From contig JANQPV010000022.1 of the NCBI GenBank assembly GCA_028285305.1, positions 352,327-416,326 on the forward strand: 64,000 nt of DNA, in the 5' to 3' direction. Below, one piece after another: positions 27,299 to 35,739 of this stretch (position 1 is its first letter; each line of letters starts with the position of its first letter). This stretch comes from Alphaproteobacteria bacterium (GTDB lineage Bacteria > Pseudomonadota > Alphaproteobacteria > SMXP01). Below the pieces are notes generated by a model. It was not told where the DNA came from. It did not search any database and saw nothing but the letters and a program-made list of their open reading frames with translations. A program made the position numbers and the translations under genes.

Positions 27299-28326
27299 AT
27301 ACCGAGCTGACTATTTTCGATTCCTTGCCTGATGGTTTTCTCCAGGCGTCGGGGCCCGAGTTAAAGGACCTTTTGCCCGGCCCCAGTCTGATAGACCTTT
27401 CGGGGCGAGATGACCGCCCTCTCTTTGTTTGCACTTTGTTGCATGGCAACGAAGTCACGGGCTTGTTGGCCATCCAACGGGTTCTCGAACACCACCAATC
27501 AATGCCGCTGCCGCGCCGACTGCTGATCTTTGTCGGGAACATATCGGCGGCCGCCGAGGACGTGCGTACTCTTGATCGTCAGACGGACTATAACCGCGTA
27601 TGGCCGGGTACGGAGTTCCCCGACGCACCGGAGGCCGACCTTATGGCCGAAGTGACGGACTATGTGTCCCGGCAAGATCCTTTCGCAAGTATCGATATCC
27701 ATAACAATACGGGCTTTAATCCTCACTATGCTTGCGTTAATAAACTTGATGCTGATTGTCTTCACTTGGCGCGATTGTTCAGCCGTACCATCGTGTTTTT
27801 CGAGAAGCCGACAGGTGTACAGTCGGCAGCTCTGGCCAAGTATTGTCCGGCCGTGACCGTAGAGTGCGGCATTTCCGGTGATCCCGCCGCAACGTCCCAT
27901 GCGGCCGAGTTCGTGCAGTCGGCGCTTCATCTGCATGCGTTTCCAGAGAATCCGCCCGATCCTGCGGATCTCGACATCTATCGCACGTTTGGTGTCGTCA
28001 AAGTTCCCACCGCATTGTCATTTTCATTTGATGGGGCGCCGGCCGATATTCAGTTTCGGTCCGATATTGATCATCTCAACTTCAGTGAACTTGATGCCGG
28101 TACGGTGTTGGCCACTTATTCCGGCGAACCTCATGTTCGTCTTGCAGCCTTGCCGGCAACGAATGAGCCGGTTGAAGACTATTTCCAGTATCGTGATCAA
28201 GAAGTGAGATTAGCGCAGCCTGCGATACCTGCAATGTTGACCAAGAGCGCCCAAGCCGTTCGTCAAGATAGTCTGTGCTACTTTATGCACCGGGTCGATT
28301 TGACTGGCCAAAAGATCAACCGGTAG
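27283..28326 (+). CDS. M14-family succinylglutamate desuccinylase/aspartoacylase-like hydrolase
   Basis: A 347-residue zinc hydrolase. The metal-binding His and Glu are in CTLLHGNEVTGLLAIQRVL (HxxE) and the third ligand in DIHNNTGFNPHYACVN. VECGISGDPAATSHA supplies the catalytic Glu. The AstE/AspA group removes an acyl group from an amino-acid amine; the length matches the family. The ATG at 27283 lies inside the ligase gene and the frames overlap by 16 bases. In-frame codons upstream would read through the ligase gene as a low-complexity Arg/Gly-rich tail, so they are rejected. Together with the ligase it suggests synthesis and breakdown of one amide compound. Confidence 0.78.
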   Translation: MEWKIDTELTIFDSLPDGFLQASGPELKDLLPGPSLIDLSGRDDRPLFVCTLLHGNEVTGLLAIQRVLEHHQSMPLPRRLLIFVGNISAAAEDVRTLDRQTDYNRVWPGTEFPDAPEADLMAEVTDYVSRQDPFASIDIHNNTGFNPHYACVNKLDADCLHLARLFSRTIVFFEKPTGVQSAALAKYCPAVTVECGISGDPAATSHAAEFVQSALHLHAFPENPPDPADLDIYRTFGVVKVPTALSFSFDGAPADIQFRSDIDHLNFSELDAGTVLATYSGEPHVRLAALPATNEPVEDYFQYRDQEVRLAQPAIPAMLTKSAQAVRQDSLCYFMHRVDLTGQKINR

Positions 28327-28380
28327 CGCGTGGCATCGGCGTTCGAAAAAAGGTGCCTGGCGAAATTTCGCTCGGCTCTT

Positions 28381-28722
28381 CTAGTCTTTTTGGAGATGAT
28401 TGCCCAAGAGCATGGCTCTCATATCCCCGTTCGTTTGGAAGCTGATGACTAAGAGATAGGCGGACAAGAAGATCATGCCGCCGGTTATGCAGAGTCCAAG
28501 AAGAATACCTACGGGCCTAAAGCTGTGACGCCATGCGATCCAAAGGCCGACAATTACCAAAAACAAGAAAAAGTCCAAATTGAACTGACCTTGCCACCCC
28601 ATCCCTTCGAGAGCACTAAAAAATGCAGGAAAAAGATTTGGTCCCTCATTTGCGACGGTCGCAATCGTATAGCCCGTCATGATCAAGAAGAAGACGATCA
28701 ACAAAATCTGAAACGGCGACAT
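28381..28722 (-). CDS. Small membrane protein, three predicted helices
   Basis: A 113-residue protein: ILLIVFFLIMTGYTIATV, then FNLDFFLFLVIVGLWIAW, then GILLGLCITGGMIFLSAYLL, with a charged C-terminal tail. I recall similar proteins with the NLDFFxFLxIxGLWxAWRH pattern in marine proteobacteria, but know no function. It lies 24 bases after the SnoaL-like gene on the same strand and is probably expressed from the same promoter with the tandem palindromes. Confidence 0.6.
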   Translation of the reverse strand: MSPFQILLIVFFLIMTGYTIATVANEGPNLFPAFFSALEGMGWQGQFNLDFFLFLVIVGLWIAWRHSFRPVGILLGLCITGGMIFLSAYLLVISFQTNGDMRAMLLGNHLQKD

Positions 28723-28746
28723 GTTCAGTATCCTTTCCTTTTACAC

Positions 28747-29160
28747 CTATTGACGGTTATTTTGGTTTGCGCCAAGCAGGTTCTCCATCGCATTCGCGAT
28801 CGTTGCGTAGTCGAAGTATTCCCGCCAGTAGACTATTTTTCCGCTTCGCACTTCATACACTCCCGTGACCGGCAATTCGAACCAGCCTTGTGGAACTCTA
28901 TGACGGTCGAGCCGTTCAAGAACGACGAATTTGTCTTGGGCAACCCTCCGCTTTATGATGAATTCATTTTCTTCGATTGGGGCAAAGAAAGGCTCGAGGA
29001 CTTGCCGCACACCCTGAGGTCCGGAAACTTCCGTGTTGGGACTGTTTATATAAACCAGATCATCGGAGGCATATTTTAGACCCGTTTCGAAGTCCATTTG
29101 CTCCATCGCATTGGAAAAGGCCATGACGACGGCGAGCGGGTCTTTGGAGTTTTCGGACAT
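28747..29160 (-). CDS. SnoaL-like (NTF2-fold) protein
   Basis: A 137-residue protein with the cystatin-like NTF2 fold: AVVMAFSNAMEQMDFETGLK at the start, YINSPNTEVSGPQGVRQVL in the middle and GVYEVRSGKIVYWREYFDY at the end. Members include ketosteroid isomerases, limonene epoxide hydrolases and polyketide cyclases; sequence does not tell which. It precedes a small membrane protein on the same strand. Two abutting palindromes about 100 bases upstream suggest a TetR-type operator. Confidence 0.78.
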   Translation of the reverse strand: MSENSKDPLAVVMAFSNAMEQMDFETGLKYASDDLVYINSPNTEVSGPQGVRQVLEPFFAPIEENEFIIKRRVAQDKFVVLERLDRHRVPQGWFELPVTGVYEVRSGKIVYWREYFDYATIANAMENLLGANQNNRQ

Positions 29161-29263
29161 GGTAAGCTCCGGCGTTGCACAAATGAAGAGGAACAGAAAT
29201 GCGGCAAGGGGGATCGGCGAAATCTTTGAACGGCTTTCCTCATGAGACTTCCCAGTCCAGGCT

Positions 29264-29295
29264 TGTAGCGTCTGCTACATGTAGCATGTGCTACG
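29264..29295. promoter_or_regulatory. Tandem palindromic operator upstream of the SnoaL-like gene
   Basis: Two 16-bp elements abut. The first is TGTAGC-N4-GCTACA and the second TGTAGC-N4-GCTACG, with one mismatch at the outer base. Their junction also reads GCTACATGTAGC as a palindrome. On the minus strand TTGACT lies just upstream (29308-29313), so the repeats cover the expected -10 region of the SnoaL-like gene. A repressor binding cooperatively as two dimers is the natural reading. No regulator gene is adjacent. Confidence 0.6.
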
Positions 29296-29345
29296 AAAGG
29301 TGATATAAGTCAAGGAAATATTCGCGACGTCTTTAGGCTGCTGTC

Positions 29346-30443
29346 CTAGCCGGTGCTGCCCACCTGACCCCTATGGCGCAATGCGTGGTCCGCCAGCACG
29401 CAGGCCATCATAGCTTCGCCGACGGGAACGGCGCGGATGCCAACACAGGGGTCGTGTCGGCCTTTGGTGACAATGTCGGTTTCTTTACCGTCCTTTGTGA
29501 CCGTCTTCCGGGGACTGAGGATAGAGGAGGTTGGCTTTACTGCGAACCGAACCACGATGTCCTGACCGGTTGAGATGCCCCCCAATATTCCGCCGGCATT
29601 GTTGCTGGTAAACTCTACACCATTGCCCTTCGTGACCATTTCATCGGCATTTTCTTCGCCGGTGAGAGCAGCTGCGGCAAATCCGCTCCCGATTTCGACG
29701 CCTTTGACGGCGTTGATGGTCATCATGGCTCCGGCTAGATCAGAATCCAATTTGCCGTATATGGGCGCCCCCCAGCCTTCCGGGACACCTTTGGCGGTGA
29801 CTTCGATGATGGCGCCGCACGAAGAACCGTTTTTGCGGACCGTGTCCAGATACGTCTCCCATTTTTTTGCCGCCTCAGCGTCGGGGCACCAAAAAGGATT
29901 GTTCTCGATCTCAGCCCAGTCCCACTTGTGTCGATCGATGGTGTGGGGACCCATTTGAACGAGCGCTCCCGTAATCTGAACCGACGGCTCGAGGATCTTT
30001 CTCGCGATCGCGCCTGCGGCGACGCGTGCGGCCGTCTCTCTGGCTGATTGGCGGCCGCCGCCGCGATAATCCCGAATGCCGTATTTGGCGTGATATGAAA
30101 AGTCCGCGTGGCCGGGGCGAAACTTGTCCTTGATCTCCGAATAGTCTTTGGACCGTTGATCGACATTTTCAATCAGTAAACTGATGGGTGTCCCCGTGGT
30201 TCGTTGTCCGTTGGTTTCCTCGTCTTCGAACACGCCAGAGAGGATTCTTACCGTGTCCGGTTCTTTGCGTTGTGTCGTGTATTTGCTCTGTCCCGGCCGG
30301 CGGCGGTCCAGCCAGTGTTGGATGTCGCTTTCGCTCAATTCGATGCCGGGCGGTGCGCCGTCAACGACGCAGCCCAGAGCCGGACCGTGGGACTCTCCCC
30401 AGGTCGTCACGCGGAACAGGTGGCCGAATGTGTTGTGCGACAT
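29346..30443 (-). CDS. aroC: Chorismate synthase
   Basis: A 365-residue FMN-dependent enzyme making chorismate from 5-enolpyruvylshikimate 3-phosphate, the last step of the shikimate pathway. Motifs include [20 protein letters not shown] at the start, [39 protein letters not shown] and [17 protein letters not shown]. The stop lies 105 bases past the tandem palindromes. It follows fabI by 14 bases on the same strand, as in many alphaproteobacteria. Confidence 0.97.
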   Translation of the reverse strand: MSHNTFGHLFRVTTWGESHGPALGCVVDGAPPGIELSESDIQHWLDRRRPGQSKYTTQRKEPDTVRILSGVFEDEETNGQRTTGTPISLLIENVDQRSKDYSEIKDKFRPGHADFSYHAKYGIRDYRGGGRQSARETAARVAAGAIARKILEPSVQITGALVQMGPHTIDRHKWDWAEIENNPFWCPDAEAAKKWETYLDTVRKNGSSCGAIIEVTAKGVPEGWGAPIYGKLDSDLAGAMMTINAVKGVEIGSGFAAAALTGEENADEMVTKGNGVEFTSNNAGGILGGISTGQDIVVRFAVKPTSSILSPRKTVTKDGKETDIVTKGRHDPCVGIRAVPVGEAMMACVLADHALRHRGQVGSTG

Positions 30444-30457
30444 CTGCCCTCGCCGCC

Positions 30458-31273
30458 TTAGGCGTCCTTGTTAAAGGATATGTCCGGGGCATCCAGAGCT
30501 TTCATTCCCATGACGTGGTAGCCGCAATCGACGTGCAGGACTTCGCCGGTGACCCCGCTCCCCAAATCGCTCAGAAGGTATAGCGCGGACTTGGCGACAT
30601 CGTCGAGAGTGGTGGTACGGCGAAGCGGCGAATTGTGTTCGCTCCATTTCAGCATGGAACGGAAATCGCCGATACCGGCTGCCGCCAACGTTTTGATTGC
30701 GCCTGCCGATATCGAGTTTACGCGGATATTGTCCTTGCCGAGATCTTCGGCCAAATACCTAACGCTGGCTTCAAGGGCGGCTTTGGCCACGCCCATCACG
30801 TTGTAGTGAGGGATGACTCGTTCGGCACCGTAATATGTCATCGTCAACAGGCTTCCGCCTTCGGTCATCAACTTTTCAGCACGCTGAGCGATGGCAGTAA
30901 ACGAGTAACATGAGATGTTTAGGCTATTGAGGAAGTTGTCCACGCTTGTGTCAACGTATCTGCCCTTGAGTTCCGCGCGGTCGGAAAAGGCGATCGCGTG
31001 CAGTACGAAATCAAGGGTACCAAAGTCTGATTTGAGCTTTGCGAATACTTCATCAAGACTGGCGTGGTCGGTGACATCGCATGGCATAACGAGTTTGCTA
31101 CCGACTTGTTCTGCTAACGGTTCGACGCGCCGCTTAAGCGTCTCGCCCTGATAAGTGAACGCCAAGTCCGCTCCTTCCGCATGACATGCTTTTGCGATTG
31201 CCCATGCAATGGACTTGTCGTTTGCAACGCCCATGATGAGGCCTCGCTTCCCCGATAGGAGTGTCCCAGTCAT
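30458..31273 (-). CDS. fabI: Enoyl-ACP reductase (NADH)
   Basis: A 271-residue SDR that reduces trans-2-enoyl-ACP in fatty acid elongation. The atypical Rossmann motif [20 protein letters not shown] and the catalytic Tyr-x6-Lys in [20 protein letters not shown] are diagnostic for FabI. The C terminus [11 protein letters not shown] is also typical. It is the usual target class of triclosan and diazaborines. Upstream of aroC on the same strand. Confidence 0.96.
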   Translation of the reverse strand: MTGTLLSGKRGLIMGVANDKSIAWAIAKACHAEGADLAFTYQGETLKRRVEPLAEQVGSKLVMPCDVTDHASLDEVFAKLKSDFGTLDFVLHAIAFSDRAELKGRYVDTSVDNFLNSLNISCYSFTAIAQRAEKLMTEGGSLLTMTYYGAERVIPHYNVMGVAKAALEASVRYLAEDLGKDNIRVNSISAGAIKTLAAAGIGDFRSMLKWSEHNSPLRRTTTLDDVAKSALYLLSDLGSGVTGEVLHVDCGYHVMGMKALDAPDISFNKDA

Positions 31274-31396
31274 TAATTCGCGCTCCCGCTTTGATGATTT
31301 TGAGGCTCATCTAGCATATGATTTGTCCCCGGGGAACGGTCCGGCTCTTCAGCTTTTGGGGACGGCAATAATCCTGTTTGTCCCGCGGCCAGCAGC

Positions 31397-32359
31397 CTAT
31401 TCTGCCGGTTCGGCCGATTGAAGATGCTGCCGGACCGAGTATGAATTGCGCGCGGCCCACTTTTTCACGAGTTTGAAGAACTGTTTGTCGTCGCTGTCGG
31501 GCAAGATGACCTTCAGATTAATGTACTGATCACCGCGTTTGTCCCGATTGATCGGTCTTGAAGGGTCGAATATCTGTGAGCCTTTGCCGCGTAAACGAAA
31601 GATCGTGTCTCCGTTTGAGCCGGGCGGAATCTTGAGAATGACCGGGCCGTCAAGCGTTGGGACTTCGACTTTGGAGCCAAGAACCGCCTCGTCGATGGTT
31701 ACGGGCAGTTCCATGTGCACGTTGAAGCCTTTGCGCTTAAAATAGGGATGGTCGTCGACTTTCACTTCGAAAACCACATCTTCCGGTGAAAGATCGCCGT
31801 CAATCTCATCAAATCTCGGTTCGGAGCGTGCGCTTCGCAGTCTTATACGCTGGCCGTCAGAGACGCCCGCAGGGATCTTGGCATCGAACACGGATCCATC
31901 GGCCAAGCGTATGCGTCGTTCCACCCCGAGGGCTGCGTCTTCAAACGAAAGCCGGATGATCTTGTCCTCGATCGCTGCTTCGGTGTTTCGGGTTCTTGAC
32001 GACCGATACTTGGCTTTTTCGGTGGTCTGAAAACCCTTGATTCCAAATAGATCCGACAAGAAGTCATCCGACTTGCGCGGCTGGCTTTCTTGACTGCGAT
32101 GGGCTGCATTTTTTTTTGGTGGATTTCGCTTCGTGAATGCTTCCCATTCGGGCTTTTGGGGTTTTCCGTCCGAACGAGCGCTTCTGATTTTGTCGTAGGC
32201 CTCGCAAATTTCGCGGAACTTGCCGAGCGCTCTTTGATCTCCGGGATACAGGTCCGGATGATACTTCTTAGCAAGACGGCGATATGCCGACTTTATCTCG
32301 GTTTCGTCTGCGCCTGGAGTCAGGCCCAGAACCACATATGGATCTCGTATGGTACTCAA
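31397..32359 (-). CDS. CbpA-like J-domain co-chaperone
   Basis: A 320-residue protein with an N-terminal J domain (DPYVVLGLTPGADETEIKSA, then KYHPDLYPGD with the HPD motif) and C-terminal DnaJ substrate-binding domains (RLADGSVFDAKIPAGVSDGQ and VPTLDGPVILKIPPGSNGDT). The cysteine-rich zinc finger of DnaJ is missing, so it is of the CbpA/DjlA class rather than dnaJ itself. It stimulates DnaK ATPase. No ATG lies near the domain start, and the first usable codon is a TTG at 32359, within an inverted-repeat leader that could mask it. Confidence 0.85.
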   Translation of the reverse strand: MSTIRDPYVVLGLTPGADETEIKSAYRRLAKKYHPDLYPGDQRALGKFREICEAYDKIRSARSDGKPQKPEWEAFTKRNPPKKNAAHRSQESQPRKSDDFLSDLFGIKGFQTTEKAKYRSSRTRNTEAAIEDKIIRLSFEDAALGVERRIRLADGSVFDAKIPAGVSDGQRIRLRSARSEPRFDEIDGDLSPEDVVFEVKVDDHPYFKRKGFNVHMELPVTIDEAVLGSKVEVPTLDGPVILKIPPGSNGDTIFRLRGKGSQIFDPSRPINRDKRGDQYINLKVILPDSDDKQFFKLVKKWAARNSYSVRQHLQSAEPAE

Positions 32360-32432
32360 CGGTTTGTTCCAGCGGTCTTTAGGCGTCCTTGTTCTAAGTC
32401 CAGATTTGAAACAAATCTGACAACAAACCGTT
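32358..32432 (-). promoter_or_regulatory. Nested inverted repeats at the J-protein start
   Basis: An outer perfect 11-bp pair (AACGGTTTGTT at 32358-32368 and AACAAACCGTT at 32422-32432) encloses an inner 8-bp palindrome CAGATTTG/CAAATCTG at 32401-32419 with a 3-base loop. In the minus-strand transcript the downstream arm includes the bases just before and into the TTG start codon. Pairing would sequester initiation. An RNA thermometer or protein operator is possible, and a terminator unlikely because no T tract follows. Confidence 0.5.
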
Positions 32433-32487
32433 AAGAGGCAGGTAACGGCAGATTAATGACTATTAAGAAGACGTTAACGCAATTTCG

Positions 32488-33366
32488 TCAGTCTGCGGTG
32501 TTTGCCTTCAGACCGAGCCGATCCGCCATAACGCGGTCCACGGTGCGTTTGGGCAAAAGTCGCGGCAAAATCCAGTTTATGACCGGGTGGCGGACCACCG
32601 GGTATCTGACTTTGGGCTTGGGATCGGTGAGAGCTTTCAATACGACCCGGCCGACTTTTTCCGGTGGGAAGCCCTTCTTGCCTTGTTCCAAGAAATATTC
32701 TTTAAACTGAGCAAGAGTATCGTAATACTCTGTCCCTTCAAAACGGCTGATATCGTCGTCTTGGGCTTTGTCCCAAATCGGCGTGGCGACGGCGCCGGGA
32801 GCTACGATGATCATGTCTATTCCGTGGACAACCAACTCGCGGCGCCAGGCCTCGGTCAAGCCTTCCAGACCATGTTTCGAGGCGGCGTATGCGCCAAGAA
32901 ACGGAGAGGCTATCTTGCCGCCTACGGAGCTTATATTCACGATCCGGCCAGGGTCCCCTGCGCGGTCAGGATCTGTTCCCAGCAGCGGGAGAAAGTGCTT
33001 GGTTGTCCGGAAGGCGCCGACCAAATTGATGTCCAACTGCCGCGTGATCTCATCGGGCTCCAAATAGGACAGAGGACCGGAGACCGCCACGCCCGCGTTG
33101 TTTACGAGGCCGGCAAGATTTTGGCCTCCGAGTTGGTCGCTTAGGCTCTCAGCGCTCCGTCTTATTGCTTCATCATCCGTGACGTCGAAGACCAAAGGTT
33201 CGAACGCCTCACCAAACTCGCGCTTTAGTTTCTGGCCATCTTCGGGTTTGCGCACACTGCCGTAGATTTTGAATTGCTTGGCGATGAGAACTTTTGCGGT
33301 TCCCCAACCGATCCCAGAAGAACATCCGGTGATGACCACTGCTTTGGTCTGATCTTGATTAGCCAT
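32488..33366 (-). CDS. Short-chain dehydrogenase/reductase
   Basis: A 292-residue classical SDR: Rossmann motif VVITGCSSGIGWGTAKVL, NNAGVAVSGPLSYLEPDEIT and the catalytic Ser and YAASKHGLEGLTEAW, with Tyr and Lys. The substrate loop and long C terminus (RLLPKRTVDRVMADRLGLK) resemble retinol- or 3-ketosteroid-type SDRs. The ATG at 33366 has AGGAG six bases upstream; a longer frame without it is rejected. It lies 28 bases downstream of the lipoprotein gene on the same strand. Substrate unknown. Confidence 0.85.
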   Translation of the reverse strand: MANQDQTKAVVITGCSSGIGWGTAKVLIAKQFKIYGSVRKPEDGQKLKREFGEAFEPLVFDVTDDEAIRRSAESLSDQLGGQNLAGLVNNAGVAVSGPLSYLEPDEITRQLDINLVGAFRTTKHFLPLLGTDPDRAGDPGRIVNISSVGGKIASPFLGAYAASKHGLEGLTEAWRRELVVHGIDMIIVAPGAVATPIWDKAQDDDISRFEGTEYYDTLAQFKEYFLEQGKKGFPPEKVGRVVLKALTDPKPKVRYPVVRHPVINWILPRLLPKRTVDRVMADRLGLKANTAD

Positions 33367-33394
33367 CCGTGCTCCTCGCGCAATTGATTGGACG

Positions 33395-33868
33395 TTAGCT
33401 GCTGTAGATTTGCCAGGATCCATCCGGTTGTTGACAGGCAGTCGCTTGTCCTTGAGCGGACTCACCGCCTGCTTGGACGGTTTCATTGAACCGCGTACAT
33501 TTTTGACTGCCCCGTTGATAAGACTGAGTCGGGGTCACTTTGCCCGAATTGCCGCTTTCCGCGTTGCGCCATGTCTGCGATTGGCCCGAATTCACGGCAT
33601 CGTAGGCCGCTTTGTCGCGGTAGGCATAGTCTTTCTGGGTCAGGCGGCTCGCTATGGCCCGGCCGGCGTACCCACCCAATAGGGCGCCAAACACAGTTGC
33701 GGCCGTTTTTCCACTGCCGGAACCGAATTGGGCTCCCACGACACCGCCGGCGATCGCACCCAATATGCCTCCGACATCTTGACTAGAGAGCCCTCCGCTG
33801 CTTGTGCACCCTGAAAGCACCAGTGCCGAAGTCACGACGCACATCTGTGCAGTTCTCATCATTCCCAT
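33395..33868 (-). CDS. Glycine-zipper surface lipoprotein (17-kDa antigen-like)
   Basis: A 157-residue exported lipoprotein. The signal ends in VLSGC (lipobox, mature Cys near residue 21) and the next part is a glycine-zipper of GGILGAIAGGVVGAQFGSG and ATVFGALLGGYAGRAIAS, a membrane-inserting hairpin as in Rickettsia 17-kDa antigen-like proteins (RT0821/Lpp0805 group). The C-terminal part has a Cys pair in QKCTRF and ATACQQP. AAGGGA precedes the ATG. Neighbouring pdxH divergently is a gene order I recall for Hyphomicrobiales. Confidence 0.82.
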   Translation of the reverse strand: MGMMRTAQMCVVTSALVLSGCTSSGGLSSQDVGGILGAIAGGVVGAQFGSGSGKTAATVFGALLGGYAGRAIASRLTQKDYAYRDKAAYDAVNSGQSQTWRNAESGNSGKVTPTQSYQRGSQKCTRFNETVQAGGESAQGQATACQQPDGSWQIYSS

Positions 33869-34032
33869 TGTCGTTCCCTTTCCATGTGTTCGAAAGCCGG
33901 CATCAGTTTAATTATGCTGACCTGTTCTAATCCTTGCCAAGGTATTGTGTCGAACATCAGGTCATTCTGGATTGCAATGGGCGAATTCTATATGACCATT
34001 GTACGTGGATTTGATCACAACGGATTAGGATC

Positions 34033-34671
34033 ATGGCTGTATCGACATCCAACTCTCCTGCCGCCGGGCTCATGGAACTTCAAGAGTGCGAGGACCCAAT
34101 TGAGCTCTTTCAAGACTGGTTTTCGGCTGCGTGTGACCGCGAAGTGAGTGATCCCACAGCAATGGCCTTGGCGACGGCCGATGCGCGCGGCGTGCCGAAT
34201 GTGCGCATTGTTTTGTTCAAGCGCTCAGGCGAAGACGGCTTTGTTTTTTACTCCAACAGTCAGAGCATCAAAGGAGAGGAACTAAAGGCAAATCCGCAAG
34301 TCGCGCTTTGCATGCATTGGAAGAGTATCCGTCGGCAGATACGGGTTCAGGGGGTTACCGCGCCGGTCGACAATGCCGAAGCAGATGCCTATTTTCGTAC
34401 ACGCCCTCGGGACAGTCAGATCGGTGCTTGGGCGTCGGAACAATCGCGAGAGCTCAGCGGGCGGCCAGAACTTGAACAGGCGCTCCGTGATGTGGAAGCG
34501 CGATTTGATGGCCGCGATGTCGACCGGCCGCCGCATTGGACGGGCTTTTGCGTGCGTCCGTTGCGTATAGAATTCTGGCGCGAGCGGGAATTTCGTCTCC
34601 ACGACCGCAAAGTCTTTGAGCGATCCAATCCTGATGACACAAATTGGCGATCTAAGTATCTCTATCCCTGA
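34033..34671 (+). CDS. pdxH: Pyridoxamine 5'-phosphate oxidase
   Basis: A 212-residue FMN flavoprotein converting pyridoxine or pyridoxamine phosphate to pyridoxal phosphate. The FMN and substrate motifs VRIVLFKRSGEDGFVFYSNS, KSIRRQIRVQGV, SQIGAWASEQS and the C-terminal RLHDRKVFER are all present, as is the terminal W-x3-YLYP. Length is standard. It starts divergently from the lipoprotein gene. ATG at 34033 is preceded by GGATTAGGATC. Confidence 0.95.
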   Translation: MAVSTSNSPAAGLMELQECEDPIELFQDWFSAACDREVSDPTAMALATADARGVPNVRIVLFKRSGEDGFVFYSNSQSIKGEELKANPQVALCMHWKSIRRQIRVQGVTAPVDNAEADAYFRTRPRDSQIGAWASEQSRELSGRPELEQALRDVEARFDGRDVDRPPHWTGFCVRPLRIEFWREREFRLHDRKVFERSNPDDTNWRSKYLYP

Positions 34672-34699
34672 TTCGGTTTGACAACGAAAAGCTGCACGC

Positions 34700-35647
34700 A
34701 TGACGCAACCAGAGAAGTTATCTTCACCTCCCGCTGATCGTTCGGAGTCCAAACCAGATACCGAGAACCAGATGCGGTTGGCGACTTATGCCGCAGTTGC
34801 GGTTGCGATCGTCTTAGTGGTTATAAAGTTCGTTGCGTGGAATGCCTCAGGTTCCGTTGCATTGCTGGGTTCTTTGTTCGACAGTCTGATGGACTTCGCG
34901 GTCTCCGTCTTAAACTTGCTTGCCGTGCGTCAAGCGCTGGTGCCCGCCGATCACGATCATCGGTTTGGTCATGGAAAGGTGGAGGCTTTGGCCGGTCTCG
35001 GCCAGGCCACGCTGATTTCCCTGTCTGCAGCCTACTTGCTGTTCGAGTCGTATAGTCGCTTGGCCAACCCGGAGATCATCGAGAGCGGAGATTTGGCTAT
35101 CGGTGTTATGATCATTTCAATGGTGCTTACGTTGGGGCTGATCCTCTATCAGCGGCGTGTCGCGCAGGCATCCGGGTCCCTCGCAATCGCAGCTGACGAA
35201 CTCCATTATCGCGGCGATCTGTTGATAAACGGGGGCGTCATTGTGGCTCTTGTTCTGTCCATCGCGTTCGGCTGGCTAGAAGCCGACGGGTTCTTCGGGC
35301 TCGGCATCGCGATCTATTTGTTCCACGCAGCGTGGCAGATCGGCCGTCAGTCGACAGATCAACTGATGGACCGGGAGCTGCCAGACGATGTCCGAACTCA
35401 AGTCAAAAAAATTGCGCTTGATCACCCACGCGTAAAAGCGGTTCATGACCTTCGCACGCGCTCCGCCGGGAGAAAGCAATTCATACAAATGCACCTGGAA
35501 ATGGATCCCAAGATCTCGTTAACTGATGCACACCGAATTTCAGATGAAGTTGAAGGCGCGCTCATGAAAACATTTCCACGTGCCGAAATCCTTATTCACC
35601 AGGATCCAGAAGGTCACGAAGAAGTGTCAAAACTGGCGCAAAGCTAG
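34700..35647 (+). CDS. Cation diffusion facilitator, FieF-like
   Basis: A 315-residue inner-membrane metal/proton antiporter with six helices. The metal site in helix 2 is SLFDSLMDFAVS (Asp-x3-Asp) and in helix 5 ADELHYRGDLLIN (His-x3-Asp), the arrangement of the FieF branch, which exports Fe2+ and Zn2+. HDHRFGHGKVEALAG is a cytosolic His-rich loop and the C-terminal domain has the usual ferredoxin-like fold (VKAVHDLRTRSAG). 29 bases after pdxH. Confidence 0.88.
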   Translation: MTQPEKLSSPPADRSESKPDTENQMRLATYAAVAVAIVLVVIKFVAWNASGSVALLGSLFDSLMDFAVSVLNLLAVRQALVPADHDHRFGHGKVEALAGLGQATLISLSAAYLLFESYSRLANPEIIESGDLAIGVMIISMVLTLGLILYQRRVAQASGSLAIAADELHYRGDLLINGGVIVALVLSIAFGWLEADGFFGLGIAIYLFHAAWQIGRQSTDQLMDRELPDDVRTQVKKIALDHPRVKAVHDLRTRSAGRKQFIQMHLEMDPKISLTDAHRISDEVEGALMKTFPRAEILIHQDPEGHEEVSKLAQS

Positions 35648-35739
35648 GGATTTTGGGACATTGCAGTTGCGACCGTGTGGGTTCGCGCTTAAGGTGATGA
35701 GTTAAAGATAGAGATTTTGTGACGTTCAGGGAGGAACGA

